Positions 1 through 8,218 of a stretch of DNA of 64,000 nt are shown piece after piece (the first letter of the stretch is position 1; each line of letters begins with the position of its first letter). The DNA is taken from the NCBI GenBank assembly GCA_964512165.1, contig CAZEHQ010000001.1, positions 1 through 64,000 on the forward strand. The letters are read 5' to 3'. The notes below the pieces were generated by a model. The model made no database searches, was not told the origin of the DNA, and saw only the letters and a list, made by a program, of their open reading frames with translations. Made by a program: the position numbers and the translations under genes. This stretch comes from UBA8231 sp964512165 (GTDB lineage Bacteria; Latescibacterota; UBA2968; UBA8231).

Positions 1-867
1 GCCGCCGAGGAGCCGCCCGCCGTCTTCAGCGAGTCCCCCCTCCCTCTCTACATGGTGCGCCAGGCCGGCGGAGAGATCTCCGTCGACGGCCGTCTCGACG
101 AGTTCGACTGGGCCGCGGCGCCCCAGATCGACGCCTTCACCCGCATCCTCAACGACTACGGGCGCATCGCCAGTCCGACGCGGGCGCGGATGCTGTGGGA
201 CGACGAGGCCCTCTACATCGCCTACGCCTGCCGCGACCCCGACATGTGGGCCCTCTTCACCGAGGAAGACGACCCCATGTGGTCGGAGGAGGTCGTCGAG
301 GTCTTCATCGATCCCGACGGCGACGGCCTCGACTATCTCGAGCTCGAGGTCAACCCCCTCAACGCCATCGTCGACCTCCACATCGGCCGGATCCACCCCG
401 AATGGGTCTCCGACAAGGACTGGGACATCCTCGGGCTGGAGACGGCCGTTCAGACGGTGGGCACGGTGAACGACAGCACCGACGTCGATGCCGGGTGGAC
501 GGTGGAGATCGCCATCCCGTGGTCGGCCTTCGCGCCGACCATCGCCGGGGGCGGAAAGCCGCGCGTCGGCGACCGCTGGCGGCTGAACCTCTACCGCATC
601 GAGCGCGGCGCCGGCGCCGGGGTCCGGGCCCGGCTGCGCGAGCTGGGAGAGGCCGAGGCGCGCCTGGCCGCCAAGCTCGAAGCCCTCGGGGACGGCGATC
701 CCGGCGAGCGTTCCCGCCTCGAGGAGGAGATGCGGGTGCTGCAGGCGCAGGCCGAGCCCCTCGGCGAACGCTACCGCCAGGAGACCGAGTACACCGCCTG
801 GAGCCCCACCTTCCAGAGGGGTTTCCATCATCCCGCCCGCTTCGGCGTGGTGGAGTTCGCGCCGTGA
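1..867 (+). CDS. CBM9-like carbohydrate-binding protein, 5' end outside the window
   Basis: The frame is open from base 1, so the N-terminus, probably with a signal peptide, lies upstream. The sequence has the CBM9-like beta-sandwich signature of bacterial surface sugar-binding proteins: an ISVDGRLDEFDW start, an LWDDEALYIAYACRD strand, EEVVEVFIDPDGDG, then WTVEIAIPWSAF and a closing AWSPT...FHHPARFGVVEF. Between the RWRLNLYRIERG strand and the final AWSPT strand there is an insertion of about 50 residues rich in Arg, Glu, Leu and Ala that looks like a coiled coil. The stop overlaps the next GTG start. The family usually binds glycans or forms part of larger enzymes; the ligand here is unknown. 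Confidence 0.8.
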   Translation, partial: AAEEPPAVFSESPLPLYMVRQAGGEISVDGRLDEFDWAAAPQIDAFTRILNDYGRIASPTRARMLWDDEALYIAYACRDPDMWALFTEEDDPMWSEEVVEVFIDPDGDGLDYLELEVNPLNAIVDLHIGRIHPEWVSDKDWDILGLETAVQTVGTVNDSTDVDAGWTVEIAIPWSAFAPTIAGGGKPRVGDRWRLNLYRIERGAGAGVRARLRELGEAEARLAAKLEALGDGDPGERSRLEEEMRVLQAQAEPLGERYRQETEYTAWSPTFQRGFHHPARFGVVEFAP

Positions 868-1526
868 GCCACGCCCCCCGGGGGAACCTCCGGGGAGGGG
901 CCGCCGCCTTCTCCGGGCTCCGGCTCGGGTCCGCCCTGTCGGCCCTGGCCCTGCTCCTGTCCGCCCTGCCCGCGGTCCTCCTGCGGGCCGAGGAGGGCGG
1001 AACACCCGCCTCGGCCGGGATGGTCCGCGTCGACGACTTCTGGATCGATCGCTACGAGTACCCCAACGTGGAGGGAGAGCTGCCCCGGGTGGACGTCAGC
1101 TGGCGCGAGGCCTCGGGTCTGTGCGCCGCCCGGGGCCTGCGCCTGTGCACGGAGCGCGAGTGGGAGCTCGCCTGCCGGGGCCCCCGGAACTTCGTCTACG
1201 GCTACGGTCCCGACTTCGAGCCGGAGCGCTGCAACACCCCCTTCCTCGGCGCCGACGGGACCTGGGTGCGCGACCGGGGAACGGCACCGAGCGGAGCCCA
1301 CGACGGCTGCGGCAACGACTATGGCGTTCGCGACATGATCGGCAACGTGTGGGAGTGGACGGACGGATGGTACGACGCCGGGAGCCGATGGCGGGTGGTC
1401 CGCGGGGGGTCCTGGTTCCACAGCGCCAACTACGCCCGCGCCGACGCGCGCTACGGCCGCCTCCTCGACGAGAGCTACAGCCTCGACCTCATCGGCTTCC
1501 GTTGCTGCCGGTCGGCCGGGCCATGA
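864..1526 (+). CDS. FGE-sulfatase-fold protein with signal peptide, probably not a sulfatase activator
   Basis: The 220-residue product starts at a GTG that overlaps the previous stop (GTGA). A hydrophobic segment at about residues 16-40 looks like a signal peptide. The rest follows the formylglycine-generating-enzyme fold: DDFWIDRYEYPN, VSWREASGLCAARGLRLCTEREWE, MIGNVWEWTDG, RVVRGGSWF and IGFRCC. True aerobic FGEs carry a pair of cysteines shortly after RGGS. Here that stretch reads RGGSWFHSANYARADAR and has none, so sulfatase-maturing activity is unlikely. Export also fits a structural or binding role. It is shorter than typical FGE (about 300 residues). Confidence 0.8.
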   Translation: MSHAPRGNLRGGAAAFSGLRLGSALSALALLLSALPAVLLRAEEGGTPASAGMVRVDDFWIDRYEYPNVEGELPRVDVSWREASGLCAARGLRLCTEREWELACRGPRNFVYGYGPDFEPERCNTPFLGADGTWVRDRGTAPSGAHDGCGNDYGVRDMIGNVWEWTDGWYDAGSRWRVVRGGSWFHSANYARADARYGRLLDESYSLDLIGFRCCRSAGP

Positions 1527-2020
1527 CTTCTGCCCCCGAACCCGGAGTCGGCATGATCCGTCCCTACCGGCCCGCCGACCTGGAGCGCCTGAAGGAGATC
1601 ACCGCCATCTGCTTCGAGAGCGTGTCGATCGACCGCAACATCGAGCAGAGGTTCGGCCTCATGGGCGGCCGCGACTGGCGGTTCCGCAAGCTGCGCCACA
1701 TCGACGCCGACGTGGCCGGGGAAAACGGCCGCGGCGTCTTCGTCTACGAGGACGGCGGCGAGATCGTCGGATACATCACCACGCGGACCGACGGGGCTTC
1801 CCGCATCGGCCACATTCCGAACACGGCGGTCCACCCGGACCGCCAGGGCCGCGGCATCGGCCGCCGTCTGATGGAGCACGCCATCGAGTTCCTGCGCGCC
1901 GAGGGGATGGAGGCCGTCCGGATCGAAACCCTCGAGCAGAACCCGGTCGGCGCCCGCTTCTACCCGGACGTGGGGTTCCAGGAAGTGGCGCGCCAGATCC
2001 ACTACGCCATGCGTCTGTGA
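1523..2020 (+). CDS. GNAT-family N-acetyltransferase
   Basis: The 165-residue product has the acetyl-CoA-binding motif A of GNAT enzymes (VHPDRQGRGIGRRLM), preceded by the beta-4 strand IPNTAVHP and followed by RIETLEQNPVGARFYPDVGF, the usual C-terminal part. It resembles RimI-like protein or small-molecule acetyltransferases; the substrate cannot be read from sequence. The ATG at 1523 overlaps the previous stop (ATGA). An ATG at 1553, just before IRPYRPADL, is an alternative start that matches the usual GNAT N-terminus better. It is the third member of a tightly packed plus-strand run ending in rpiA. Confidence 0.85.
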   Translation: MTSAPEPGVGMIRPYRPADLERLKEITAICFESVSIDRNIEQRFGLMGGRDWRFRKLRHIDADVAGENGRGVFVYEDGGEIVGYITTRTDGASRIGHIPNTAVHPDRQGRGIGRRLMEHAIEFLRAEGMEAVRIETLEQNPVGARFYPDVGFQEVARQIHYAMRL

Positions 2021-2029
2021 GTGACAGGG

Positions 2030-2719
2030 ATGTCCGATCGCGACAAGGAGCTGGCCGCCCGCCGGGCCGTGGAGTACGTCGTCGACGGCATGGTGGTCGG
2101 CCTCGGGACGGGCTCGACAGCGGACTTCGCCATCCGCGCCCTTGGAGAGCGGGCGCGGTCGGAAGGTCTCGAGATCCGGTGCGTGCCCACTTCCCTGGCT
2201 TCCGCCCGCCTCGGGGAGCAGGTCGGTCTCGACATCCGCAGCCTCGAGGACTGTCCGGCCGTCGATCTGACCATCGACGGGGCCGACGAGGTCGATCCCC
2301 GCCTCGACCTGATCAAGGGGCTCGGGGGCGCGTTGCTGCGGGAGAAGATCGTCGCCGGCGCCAGCGCCCGTGTGGTCATCATCGTCGACGCCTCCAAGCG
2401 GGTCGGCCGCCTCGGCACGCGGTCGCCCCTGCCGGTGGAGGTCGTCCCCTTCGCCTGGACCCTCGCCCGCCGGCGTCTGATGGAGCTGGGTCCCCGGGTC
2501 GAGCGGCGGCCGGACCCGCAGGGTCAGCCCTTCGTGACCGACAACGGCAACTTCATCCTCGACTGCCACTACGCGGAAGGCATCGCCGACCCCGGCGGCA
2601 TGGAGCGCCGGGTCAACGCGATCCCCGGGGTGGTGGAGAACGGGCTGTTCATCGGCCGGGTCGACACCGTGGTCGTGGGCGACAACGGCCGGTGCCGGGT
2701 GCTGGAACGCGAAGACTAG
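2030..2719 (+). CDS. rpiA: Ribose-5-phosphate isomerase A
   Basis: The enzyme interconverts ribose 5-phosphate and ribulose 5-phosphate in the non-oxidative pentose phosphate pathway. The 229-residue product shows the RpiA landmarks: the GLGTGSTADFAIRAL phosphate-binding loop, PTSLASA, the DLTIDGADEVDP acidic active-site segment, the LIKGLGGALLREKIVA lysine motif and the FVTDNGNFILDC strand. Length is normal for the family. The ATG at 2030 follows AGGG directly; a GTG at 2021, immediately after the GNAT stop, is the other possible start. Its stop overlaps by four bases the stop of the convergent DUF2231 gene. Confidence 0.95.
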   Translation: MSDRDKELAARRAVEYVVDGMVVGLGTGSTADFAIRALGERARSEGLEIRCVPTSLASARLGEQVGLDIRSLEDCPAVDLTIDGADEVDPRLDLIKGLGGALLREKIVAGASARVVIIVDASKRVGRLGTRSPLPVEVVPFAWTLARRRLMELGPRVERRPDPQGQPFVTDNGNFILDCHYAEGIADPGGMERRVNAIPGVVENGLFIGRVDTVVVGDNGRCRVLERED

Positions 2720-3135
2720 GGCCTGCGGACCCCGATCCCCCGCTCGTAGACCAGCGCTCCCCCCTGAAGGCCGGCGGCGGCGAGGAGCCCCAGGGCGACC
2801 GCTCCCACCAGCAGCCAGGCCGGCGCCAGGGCGGCATCCCCGGCGCGCAGGACACCCGGCAGCCGGCCCAGGGCCGACGCCAGGTAGAGCAGCAGGGCGA
2901 GGGTGGCGTAGTCCTCGTGCTGCTGAATCGCCGCCGCGTGCACGGAGGCTCGGAACTCGGCGGCCTCGAGATTGCCGGTGATCACCGCGGCCATGGCGCC
3001 CGCCGTGCCGGCCAGGAGCAGCACATAGCCGAGCCGGTGCCAGGGCCGGCGAGCCACCAGGCCGGCCGCATCGAGGCAGAAGCCGAAGGCGAGAAGGGCC
3101 ATCGGAAAGTGGACGACGATCGGATGCAGGGGCAT
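2716..3135 (-). CDS. DUF2231-type integral membrane protein
   Basis: This is a 139-residue membrane protein with about four hydrophobic segments. It begins with LHPIVVHFPMALLAF, the typical opening of DUF2231 proteins (HP-x2-VHFP). A central HAAAIQQHEDYATLAL segment supplies further histidines, as in the family. Its role is not established; homologues are predicted membrane proteins, some suspected to bind heme or be redox-linked. The start was placed at 3135 because the family motif follows at once; an upstream ATG at 3171 adds 12 unconserved residues. It converges on rpiA with overlapping stop codons. Confidence 0.75.
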   Translation of the reverse strand: MPLHPIVVHFPMALLAFGFCLDAAGLVARRPWHRLGYVLLLAGTAGAMAAVITGNLEAAEFRASVHAAAIQQHEDYATLALLLYLASALGRLPGVLRAGDAALAPAWLLVGAVALGLLAAAGLQGGALVYERGIGVRRP

Positions 3136-3190
3136 GGAGGGGATGGTAGAGGACGCCCCACGGCCCTGCAAGGCGCGTCGGACCGCGGAG

Positions 3191-3220
3191 TTGACCCCTT
3201 CCGGAGGCTGCGGCTATCAT
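3191..3220 (+). promoter_or_regulatory. Sigma70-like promoter upstream of ilvD
   Basis: TTGACC (3191-3196) and TATCAT (3215-3220) are separated by 18 bases. The matches to TTGACA and TATAAT are 5/6 each. Transcription would start near 3227 and give a leader of about 110 nt before ilvD. Confidence 0.5.
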
Positions 3221-3252
3221 GCCCTCACCCCCTCACGGAGCTGCCGCTGCCC

Positions 3253-3339
3253 ATGACTTCCGATCTGTCCGAGCACATCCAGGCGCCCCCTCGGTACGCT
3301 GGCGCGGCCGCAGCGGCGGGATGGACGGGAGGTGAATGA
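3253..3339 (+). CDS. Possible 28-codon upstream ORF coupled to ilvD
   Basis: An ATG at 3253 opens a 28-codon frame (MTSDLSEHIQAPPRYAG...WTGGE) whose TGA overlaps the ilvD ATG at 3336 as ATGA. It lies wholly within the predicted leader of ilvD. It has only one Leu and one Ile and no Val, so it is not a classical branched-chain attenuator peptide. It may be a coupling ORF or chance. Confidence 0.25.
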   Translation: MTSDLSEHIQAPPRYAGAAAAAGWTGGE

Positions 3340-4997
3340 TGCGGCCGAGCCGAACCATGGTCGAAGGGCCCTCCCGCGCCGGAGCGCGGGCCATGTACAA
3401 GGCCGTCGGCTACGACGACGACGCTCTCGACCGGCCGCTGATCGGCATCGCCAACACGTGGACGGAGATCGGGCCCTGCAACTACCACCTGCGGGATCTG
3501 GCGGAGCACGTGAAGCGGGGGGTGCGCGAGGCCGGCGGCACACCCTTCGAGTTCAACACCGTCGTCGTCTCCGACGGCATCACCATGGGCACCGAGGGCA
3601 TGAAGACATCCCTCGTGAGCCGCGAGGTGATCGCCGATTCCATCGAGCTGGTGGCGCGCGGCCACATGCTCGACGGCTTGGTGGCCATGACCGGATGCGA
3701 CAAGACCACTCCGGGAGCGATCCTCGCCCTGGGCCGCCTCGACCTTCCGGCTCTCGTGCTCTACGGCGGCTCCATCATGCCCGGGAAGCACCGGGGTACC
3801 GACCTGACGATTCAGGACGTGTACGAGGCCATCGGGGCGCAGGCCGGCGGCCGCATCAGCGCCGACGAACTCAAGGCGATCGAGAGCGCCGCGTGCCCGG
3901 GCCCCGGCTCCTGCGGCGGCCAGTTCACGGCCAACACCATGGCCACCGCCGCCGAGATCCTCGGCCTTGCGCCCATGGGATCCGGGTCGATCCCGGCCGT
4001 CGATCCCGCCAAGGAGGCGGCCTCCGTGGAGATCGGCCGTATGGCCGTCGACCTCGTGAAGCGAGGCCTGCGCCCACATCAGATCGTGACCCGCCGCTCC
4101 ATCGAGAACGCCATCGCCTCCATCGCCACCACCGGCGGCTCGACGAACGGGGTCCTGCACTTCCTCGCCATCGCCCGCGAGTACGGCGTCGAGCTGGAGC
4201 TGGAGGACTTCCAGCGCATCTCCGAGCGCACGCCCCTGATGGTCAGCCTCAAGCCCGGAGGGCTCTTCGTCGCCTCCGACCTGCACGAGGCCGGGGGCGT
4301 CGCCGTGGTCGCCGAGCGGCTGAAGGCGCGCGGCTGCCTGAACGAGGACTGCCTCACGGTCACGGGGCGCACCATCGGCGAGGAGGCGGACCTCGCCCGG
4401 GAGACGCCCGGACAGGAGGTGGTCCGTCCTTCCGACCGGCCGATCCGCTCCACCGGAGGCCTGGTCGTGCTGCGGGGCAACCTGGCGCCGGAGGGGTGCG
4501 TGGTGAAGCTCGCCGGCTACGAGCGCTCGCGGCACGCCGGCCCGGCGCGGGTCTTCGACCGGGAGGACGATGTGCTGCCGAAGATCCAGAGTGGCGAGAT
4601 CCGGGACGGCGATGTCGTCGTCATCCGCTACGAGGGCCCGGTCGGCGGCCCGGGGATGCGCGAGATGCTGCAGATCACCGGCGCCATCGTCGGCGCCGGC
4701 CTCGGGGAGACGGTGGCCCTGCTCACGGACGGACGGTTCTCTGGGGCCACCCGCGGCCTGATGATCGGCCACGTCGCTCCGGAGGCGGCCTCCGGGGGGC
4801 CGATCGCCCTGGTGCGCGACGGCGACGAGATCACCATCGACACCGAGGCGCGCCGGGTCGACGTCGCCGTCGACCCGGAGGAACTGGAGCGCCGCCGCGA
4901 ACAGTGGACGGCGCCGGAGCCTCGCTATCGGTCGGGGGTGATGGCCAAGTACGCGCGCCTCGTCTCCAGCGCCTCCTCGGGAGCCGTCACCGGCTGA
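3336..4997 (+). CDS. ilvD: Dihydroxy-acid dehydratase
   Basis: IlvD dehydrates 2,3-dihydroxy-isovalerate and 2,3-dihydroxy-methylvalerate in valine, leucine and isoleucine synthesis, and feeds CoA synthesis through 2-ketoisovalerate. The 553-residue product has the three iron-sulfur-cluster cysteines: PCNYHL (Cys48), GCDKTTPG (Cys121) and PGSCGGQFTANT (Cys193). It also has the FNTVVVSDGITMG and ATTGGSTNGVLH motifs. Length is normal. GGGAGGTGA lies immediately before two consecutive ATGs (3336, 3339); the second has better Shine-Dalgarno spacing. The gene stands alone behind its own predicted promoter, followed 12 bases later by the convergent PIG-L gene. Confidence 0.96.
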   Translation: MMRPSRTMVEGPSRAGARAMYKAVGYDDDALDRPLIGIANTWTEIGPCNYHLRDLAEHVKRGVREAGGTPFEFNTVVVSDGITMGTEGMKTSLVSREVIADSIELVARGHMLDGLVAMTGCDKTTPGAILALGRLDLPALVLYGGSIMPGKHRGTDLTIQDVYEAIGAQAGGRISADELKAIESAACPGPGSCGGQFTANTMATAAEILGLAPMGSGSIPAVDPAKEAASVEIGRMAVDLVKRGLRPHQIVTRRSIENAIASIATTGGSTNGVLHFLAIAREYGVELELEDFQRISERTPLMVSLKPGGLFVASDLHEAGGVAVVAERLKARGCLNEDCLTVTGRTIGEEADLARETPGQEVVRPSDRPIRSTGGLVVLRGNLAPEGCVVKLAGYERSRHAGPARVFDREDDVLPKIQSGEIRDGDVVVIRYEGPVGGPGMREMLQITGAIVGAGLGETVALLTDGRFSGATRGLMIGHVAPEAASGGPIALVRDGDEITIDTEARRVDVAVDPEELERRREQWTAPEPRYRSGVMAKYARLVSSASSGAVTG

Positions 4998-5009
4998 GCC
5001 GGACCTGCC

Positions 5010-5927
5010 TCACAGCCGGACCGCGTGCTCTCGCACGTAGGCCTCGACCTGCCCCTGGGTGTCCCTCCAGGGGAAGGTGCCGCCCGGCGGGAAGTAGTAG
5101 TGGTACTCGGCGTACGCGAGACCGTAGGGCTCGGCCATCCGCCGGTTTTCCTCCAGCCCGAAGAGCCGGATGTACTCGCGGTCGGCGGTCTCGTCGTCGT
5201 CGCCCAGCGCCGGCAGCTTCCTGCCCTCCGCCGCCAGCCGCGCCTTCAGCCGGCGCCCGTGGGAACCGGCCGGCCCCTGGGACTTGTTGGCCGCCATGGA
5301 CTCGATCTTCGGCTCGAGGAAGGGGCCGATGTCGGTGACCAGGTTGTAGGGCGAGCCGGGGCGCATGGCCCAGTAGTACTTGTCCTGCACGCCGCGGGGC
5401 TTCATCCCGGCCTGCACCTGCTCGGGGTAGTCCTTCCCCGAGGCCGCCATCCAGCATGCCGACTCCACCAGCTGCCCGGTGATGTAGTGGTCGGGATTCT
5501 CCTCCCAGCGGGCCCACGGGTGGAAGCTCATCACCGTGTCGACCTGCAGGTGACGGAAGAGGAAGATCAGCCGGCAGCGCTGCTCCAGCATCGAATTCTC
5601 CTCCTGGCGGTGGTTGCGGTAGCCGAGGTTGAAGACGTCCTCGATGCCGAGACCATCGGCCAGGACGCCCACGTCGATCTCGTTGCTCTTGATGGCGTCG
5701 GCGATCGTGCCGGGGCCGCACTTCTCGTCGTTGGTCGTCTGGATGAGGAACGCCTTGTAGCCCTCGGCGATCAGCTTGGCCACCAGCCCTCCCGAGTAGA
5801 GGGGCATGTCGTCGGCGTGGGCCTGGACGATGCCGAGGACCTTGCCCTCGTGAGGCCGCGACTCGTCGAAGGTGTCGATCCTCACCGGACCGTGGGTCGT
5901 GTCTTCCGCGTACCAGCCTTCGTGCAT
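5010..5927 (-). CDS. PIG-L family deacetylase
   Basis: PIG-L/LmbE enzymes are zinc hydrolases that remove acetyl groups from N-acetylglucosamine conjugates or related amides. The 305-residue product carries the zinc motif as AHADD (36-40, usually AHPDD) and the partner segment HPWARWEENPDH (136-147), which supplies the third histidine. The first Asp/His pair is intact despite the Pro-to-Ala change. The C-terminal third is longer than in minimal LmbE proteins. It is the last gene of the minus-strand operon, 19 bases after the Old Yellow Enzyme gene, with GGGAGAG just before the ATG. The substrate is unknown. Confidence 0.85.
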   Translation of the reverse strand: MHEGWYAEDTTHGPVRIDTFDESRPHEGKVLGIVQAHADDMPLYSGGLVAKLIAEGYKAFLIQTTNDEKCGPGTIADAIKSNEIDVGVLADGLGIEDVFNLGYRNHRQEENSMLEQRCRLIFLFRHLQVDTVMSFHPWARWEENPDHYITGQLVESACWMAASGKDYPEQVQAGMKPRGVQDKYYWAMRPGSPYNLVTDIGPFLEPKIESMAANKSQGPAGSHGRRLKARLAAEGRKLPALGDDDETADREYIRLFGLEENRRMAEPYGLAYAEYHYYFPPGGTFPWRDTQGQVEAYVREHAVRL

Positions 5928-5946
5928 GGAGTCTCTCCCGGCCGCC

Positions 5947-7434
5947 TCAGTCGTCGCCGGCCGAGGCCTTGATCCGCTTCAGCTCGGCCGCTTCGGGAAG
6001 GGCCTTGTATCGGGGGTCGAGGGGGAAGCACCCGGAGATCATGCCGTTGCGCGGCGCCGTGGTGCAGTCGGAGAAGGTGCGGCAGATCCGCTTGCGGGCC
6101 AGGGGCCGCCCCTGGAGAACGTCCGCCGGCAGGTCCGGGTAGGCCAGCACCATGCGCCCGAGGCCGGCCAGGTCGACCTCGCCGGCGCGGACCAGGGCCT
6201 GGGCGGCGTGGGGCAGGTACTCCTGGAGATAGGAGTAGCCCGAGCCGACGATCACCAGGTCCGGATGACCCGCCTTCACCTCGCCGACCATGGCCAGCTG
6301 GCGGGCCACCCCTGCGAGGGGATCCTCCGGCGGCTGGTACCCGTCCGACGGAGGAAAGAGGGCGGGGCGCTGGATGTGGGGATTGTAGTACGGACTGCCG
6401 CAGGAGAGGTTGACCAGCCGGATGTCGAGGTCCCGCAGCAGGTCGAGGAACCGGAAGGTCTCCCCCAGGTCCCAGGCGACGGGATCGCCGGAGTCGGTGC
6501 CGAATCCGTAGCGGTAGGGCAGGTGATCGGCGAAGGGCTCGGGGATCCCCGGCCCCGGCCGCCCGCCCTCGGCGCCGGCCGGATCGGGCCGGAAGGGCAC
6601 CCAGTCGAAGGCCGAGAGCCGGACGCCGACGGCGATCGCCCCGCTCCCCTGGTCGGCGCGGATGCCCTCGACGATCCGGCGCAGGAAGCGGGTGCGGTTC
6701 TCGAAGGAGCCGCCGAACTCCCCGGGCCGCGTGAAGCCCGACAGCAGCTCGTGGCCCAGGTACCCGTGGCAGTGCTTGACGTCGACGAAGTCGAACCCCG
6801 CCTCGCGGGCGATGCGGGCCCCGCCGACATAGAGCCCGATCAGACGGTGCAGCTCCTCGTCCGTGATCGGCTCGTGGCCGGGGCCGATCCCGAACCGGCG
6901 GTCCAGGATCGGGTGGCGGTAGGCGATGACCGGCTCCGGGCGCTCCTTGCGGAAGGGCCGGCAGAACCGCCCGGAGTGGGTCAGCTGCAGGCCCGACACC
7001 AGGCCCTCGTCGGAGCCGAACCGCTCCCGGTGAGCGCTGCGGAGCAGGCCGTGCAGCTCGGCGATGTCGCCGGCCGTCTCCGGCGAGCAGATCAACTGGT
7101 TCGGGTTCGCCCGCCCCTCGGGGCAGACGGCGAAGGCCTCGCCGCCCCAGATCAGCTTGGCCCCCGAGATCCCGAAGTTGCGCCAGCGCTGCCGCACCAG
7201 GTCGGTGGGCCGGCCGTCACCGGTCCCGTCCCAGCCCTCCATGGGATGGATGGCGAAGCGGTTCCCGATGCGCAGGCCGCCTCCGGCGTCGATCGGCTGC
7301 GCCAGGGGCGTCCCGGGGGCGGCGAGGACCTCGTCGTCGCAGGGGATGCGCACGCCCAGGGCGGCGCAGTGGGCGCGCAGCTCCTCGGCGCTCCGGAAGG
7401 TGGAGACCCGCTTGTGGCGGAGCCGCTCGGCCAA
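5947..7434 (-). CDS. Old Yellow Enzyme-type NADH:flavin oxidoreductase
   Basis: This is a 495-residue FMN-binding TIM barrel of the NADH:flavin oxidoreductase/NADH oxidase family, whose members reduce activated C=C bonds. Visible motifs are NRFAIHPMEGWDG (59-71), QLTHSGRF (150-157) and HCHGYLGHELLSGF (221-234), the last holding the paired active-site histidines. A cysteine-containing tail (KRICRTFSDCTTAPRNGM) recalls the [4Fe-4S] motif region of 2,4-dienoyl-CoA reductase-like members, but the large FAD/NADH domain is absent. The start is TTG at 7434, five bases after the lgt stop. The family is secure; the substrate is unknown. Confidence 0.88.
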   Translation of the reverse strand: MAERLRHKRVSTFRSAEELRAHCAALGVRIPCDDEVLAAPGTPLAQPIDAGGGLRIGNRFAIHPMEGWDGTGDGRPTDLVRQRWRNFGISGAKLIWGGEAFAVCPEGRANPNQLICSPETAGDIAELHGLLRSAHRERFGSDEGLVSGLQLTHSGRFCRPFRKERPEPVIAYRHPILDRRFGIGPGHEPITDEELHRLIGLYVGGARIAREAGFDFVDVKHCHGYLGHELLSGFTRPGEFGGSFENRTRFLRRIVEGIRADQGSGAIAVGVRLSAFDWVPFRPDPAGAEGGRPGPGIPEPFADHLPYRYGFGTDSGDPVAWDLGETFRFLDLLRDLDIRLVNLSCGSPYYNPHIQRPALFPPSDGYQPPEDPLAGVARQLAMVGEVKAGHPDLVIVGSGYSYLQEYLPHAAQALVRAGEVDLAGLGRMVLAYPDLPADVLQGRPLARKRICRTFSDCTTAPRNGMISGCFPLDPRYKALPEAAELKRIKASAGDD

Positions 7435-7438
7435 GGCT

Positions 7439-8215
7439 CTAGGAGTCCTCCGCCGGGGCCGGCGACGGTCGGCCCAGGAGGCGGATCCCGACTCCGACTC
7501 CCGCCGCGACCATGGCGAGACTGAAGACCTGGGCCCCCGTCAGCCCCCCCAGGACCGGCGGATTGAGGCGGATCGTCTCCACTCCGAAGCGGGCGGCCCC
7601 GGCGAGCACGAGATAGACGCAGAACAGCAGTCCCGGCCGCCCCTCGAGAGACCTGCGCAGGCGCCAGAGCAGGCCGAAGGTGGCCACACCCAGAAGGGTC
7701 TCGTAGACCGGCGCCGGGTGGACGATCTCGGTGGTGGGCACCACGCCTTCGGGATAGGCCATGCCCCACGGCAGGTCGGTGGGCACGCCGTAGTCCCCGT
7801 CGCCGGCCAACTGGCAGCCGATGCGGCCGATGCCGTAACCGAGGGCCAGACCCATGCCGATGGCGTCGGCCGCGGCGGGCAGCGGCGCGGCGTGCCGGCG
7901 GATCGTCCAGATCACCGCGGCGGTGGCCACGAGAAAGCCCCCGTGCCAGGTGAGGCCGCTGCCAGAGAACGTGGTGCGCACCGTTTCGCCCCAGGTGGAC
8001 CCGTCGGGCATCTCGAAGAGGACGAAGTAGAGCTTCGCCCCCACCAGGCCGCCCAGGATGGCGGCGGTGATCAGGTTCGTGGACAGCTCGGGATCGATGC
8101 CGCGGCGTCTCAGCTCGTTCTTGATGACGAGGTGGGCGGACAGGAAACCCAGGACCACCATGGGGCCGAAGGTGGGCAGGCGAAAGCCGCCGATCTCGAG
8201 CCAGTACGGATACAC
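7439..8215 (-). CDS. lgt: Prolipoprotein diacylglyceryl transferase
   Basis: Lgt transfers diacylglycerol from phosphatidylglycerol to the lipobox cysteine of prolipoproteins at the inner membrane. The 258-residue product has the expected seven or so hydrophobic segments, WHGGFL with the conserved His91, and the Lgt signature GRIGCQLAGDGDYGVPTDLPW (starting at Gly130; Arg131 is the invariant arginine), followed by HPAPVYE. The start is GTG at 8215, three bases after the stop of the large acyl fusion gene, so both should be on one transcript. At least two predicted lipoproteins in this window would be its substrates. Confidence 0.94.
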   Translation of the reverse strand: MYPYWLEIGGFRLPTFGPMVVLGFLSAHLVIKNELRRRGIDPELSTNLITAAILGGLVGAKLYFVLFEMPDGSTWGETVRTTFSGSGLTWHGGFLVATAAVIWTIRRHAAPLPAAADAIGMGLALGYGIGRIGCQLAGDGDYGVPTDLPWGMAYPEGVVPTTEIVHPAPVYETLLGVATFGLLWRLRRSLEGRPGLLFCVYLVLAGAARFGVETIRLNPPVLGGLTGAQVFSLAMVAAGVGVGIRLLGRPSPAPAEDS

Positions 8216-8218
8216 GAG

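Noticed and set aside
864..1526. Candidate sulfatase-maturing enzyme for the sulfatase at 42.5 kb
   Set aside because: It lacks the active-site cysteines of FGE and is predicted to be exported.
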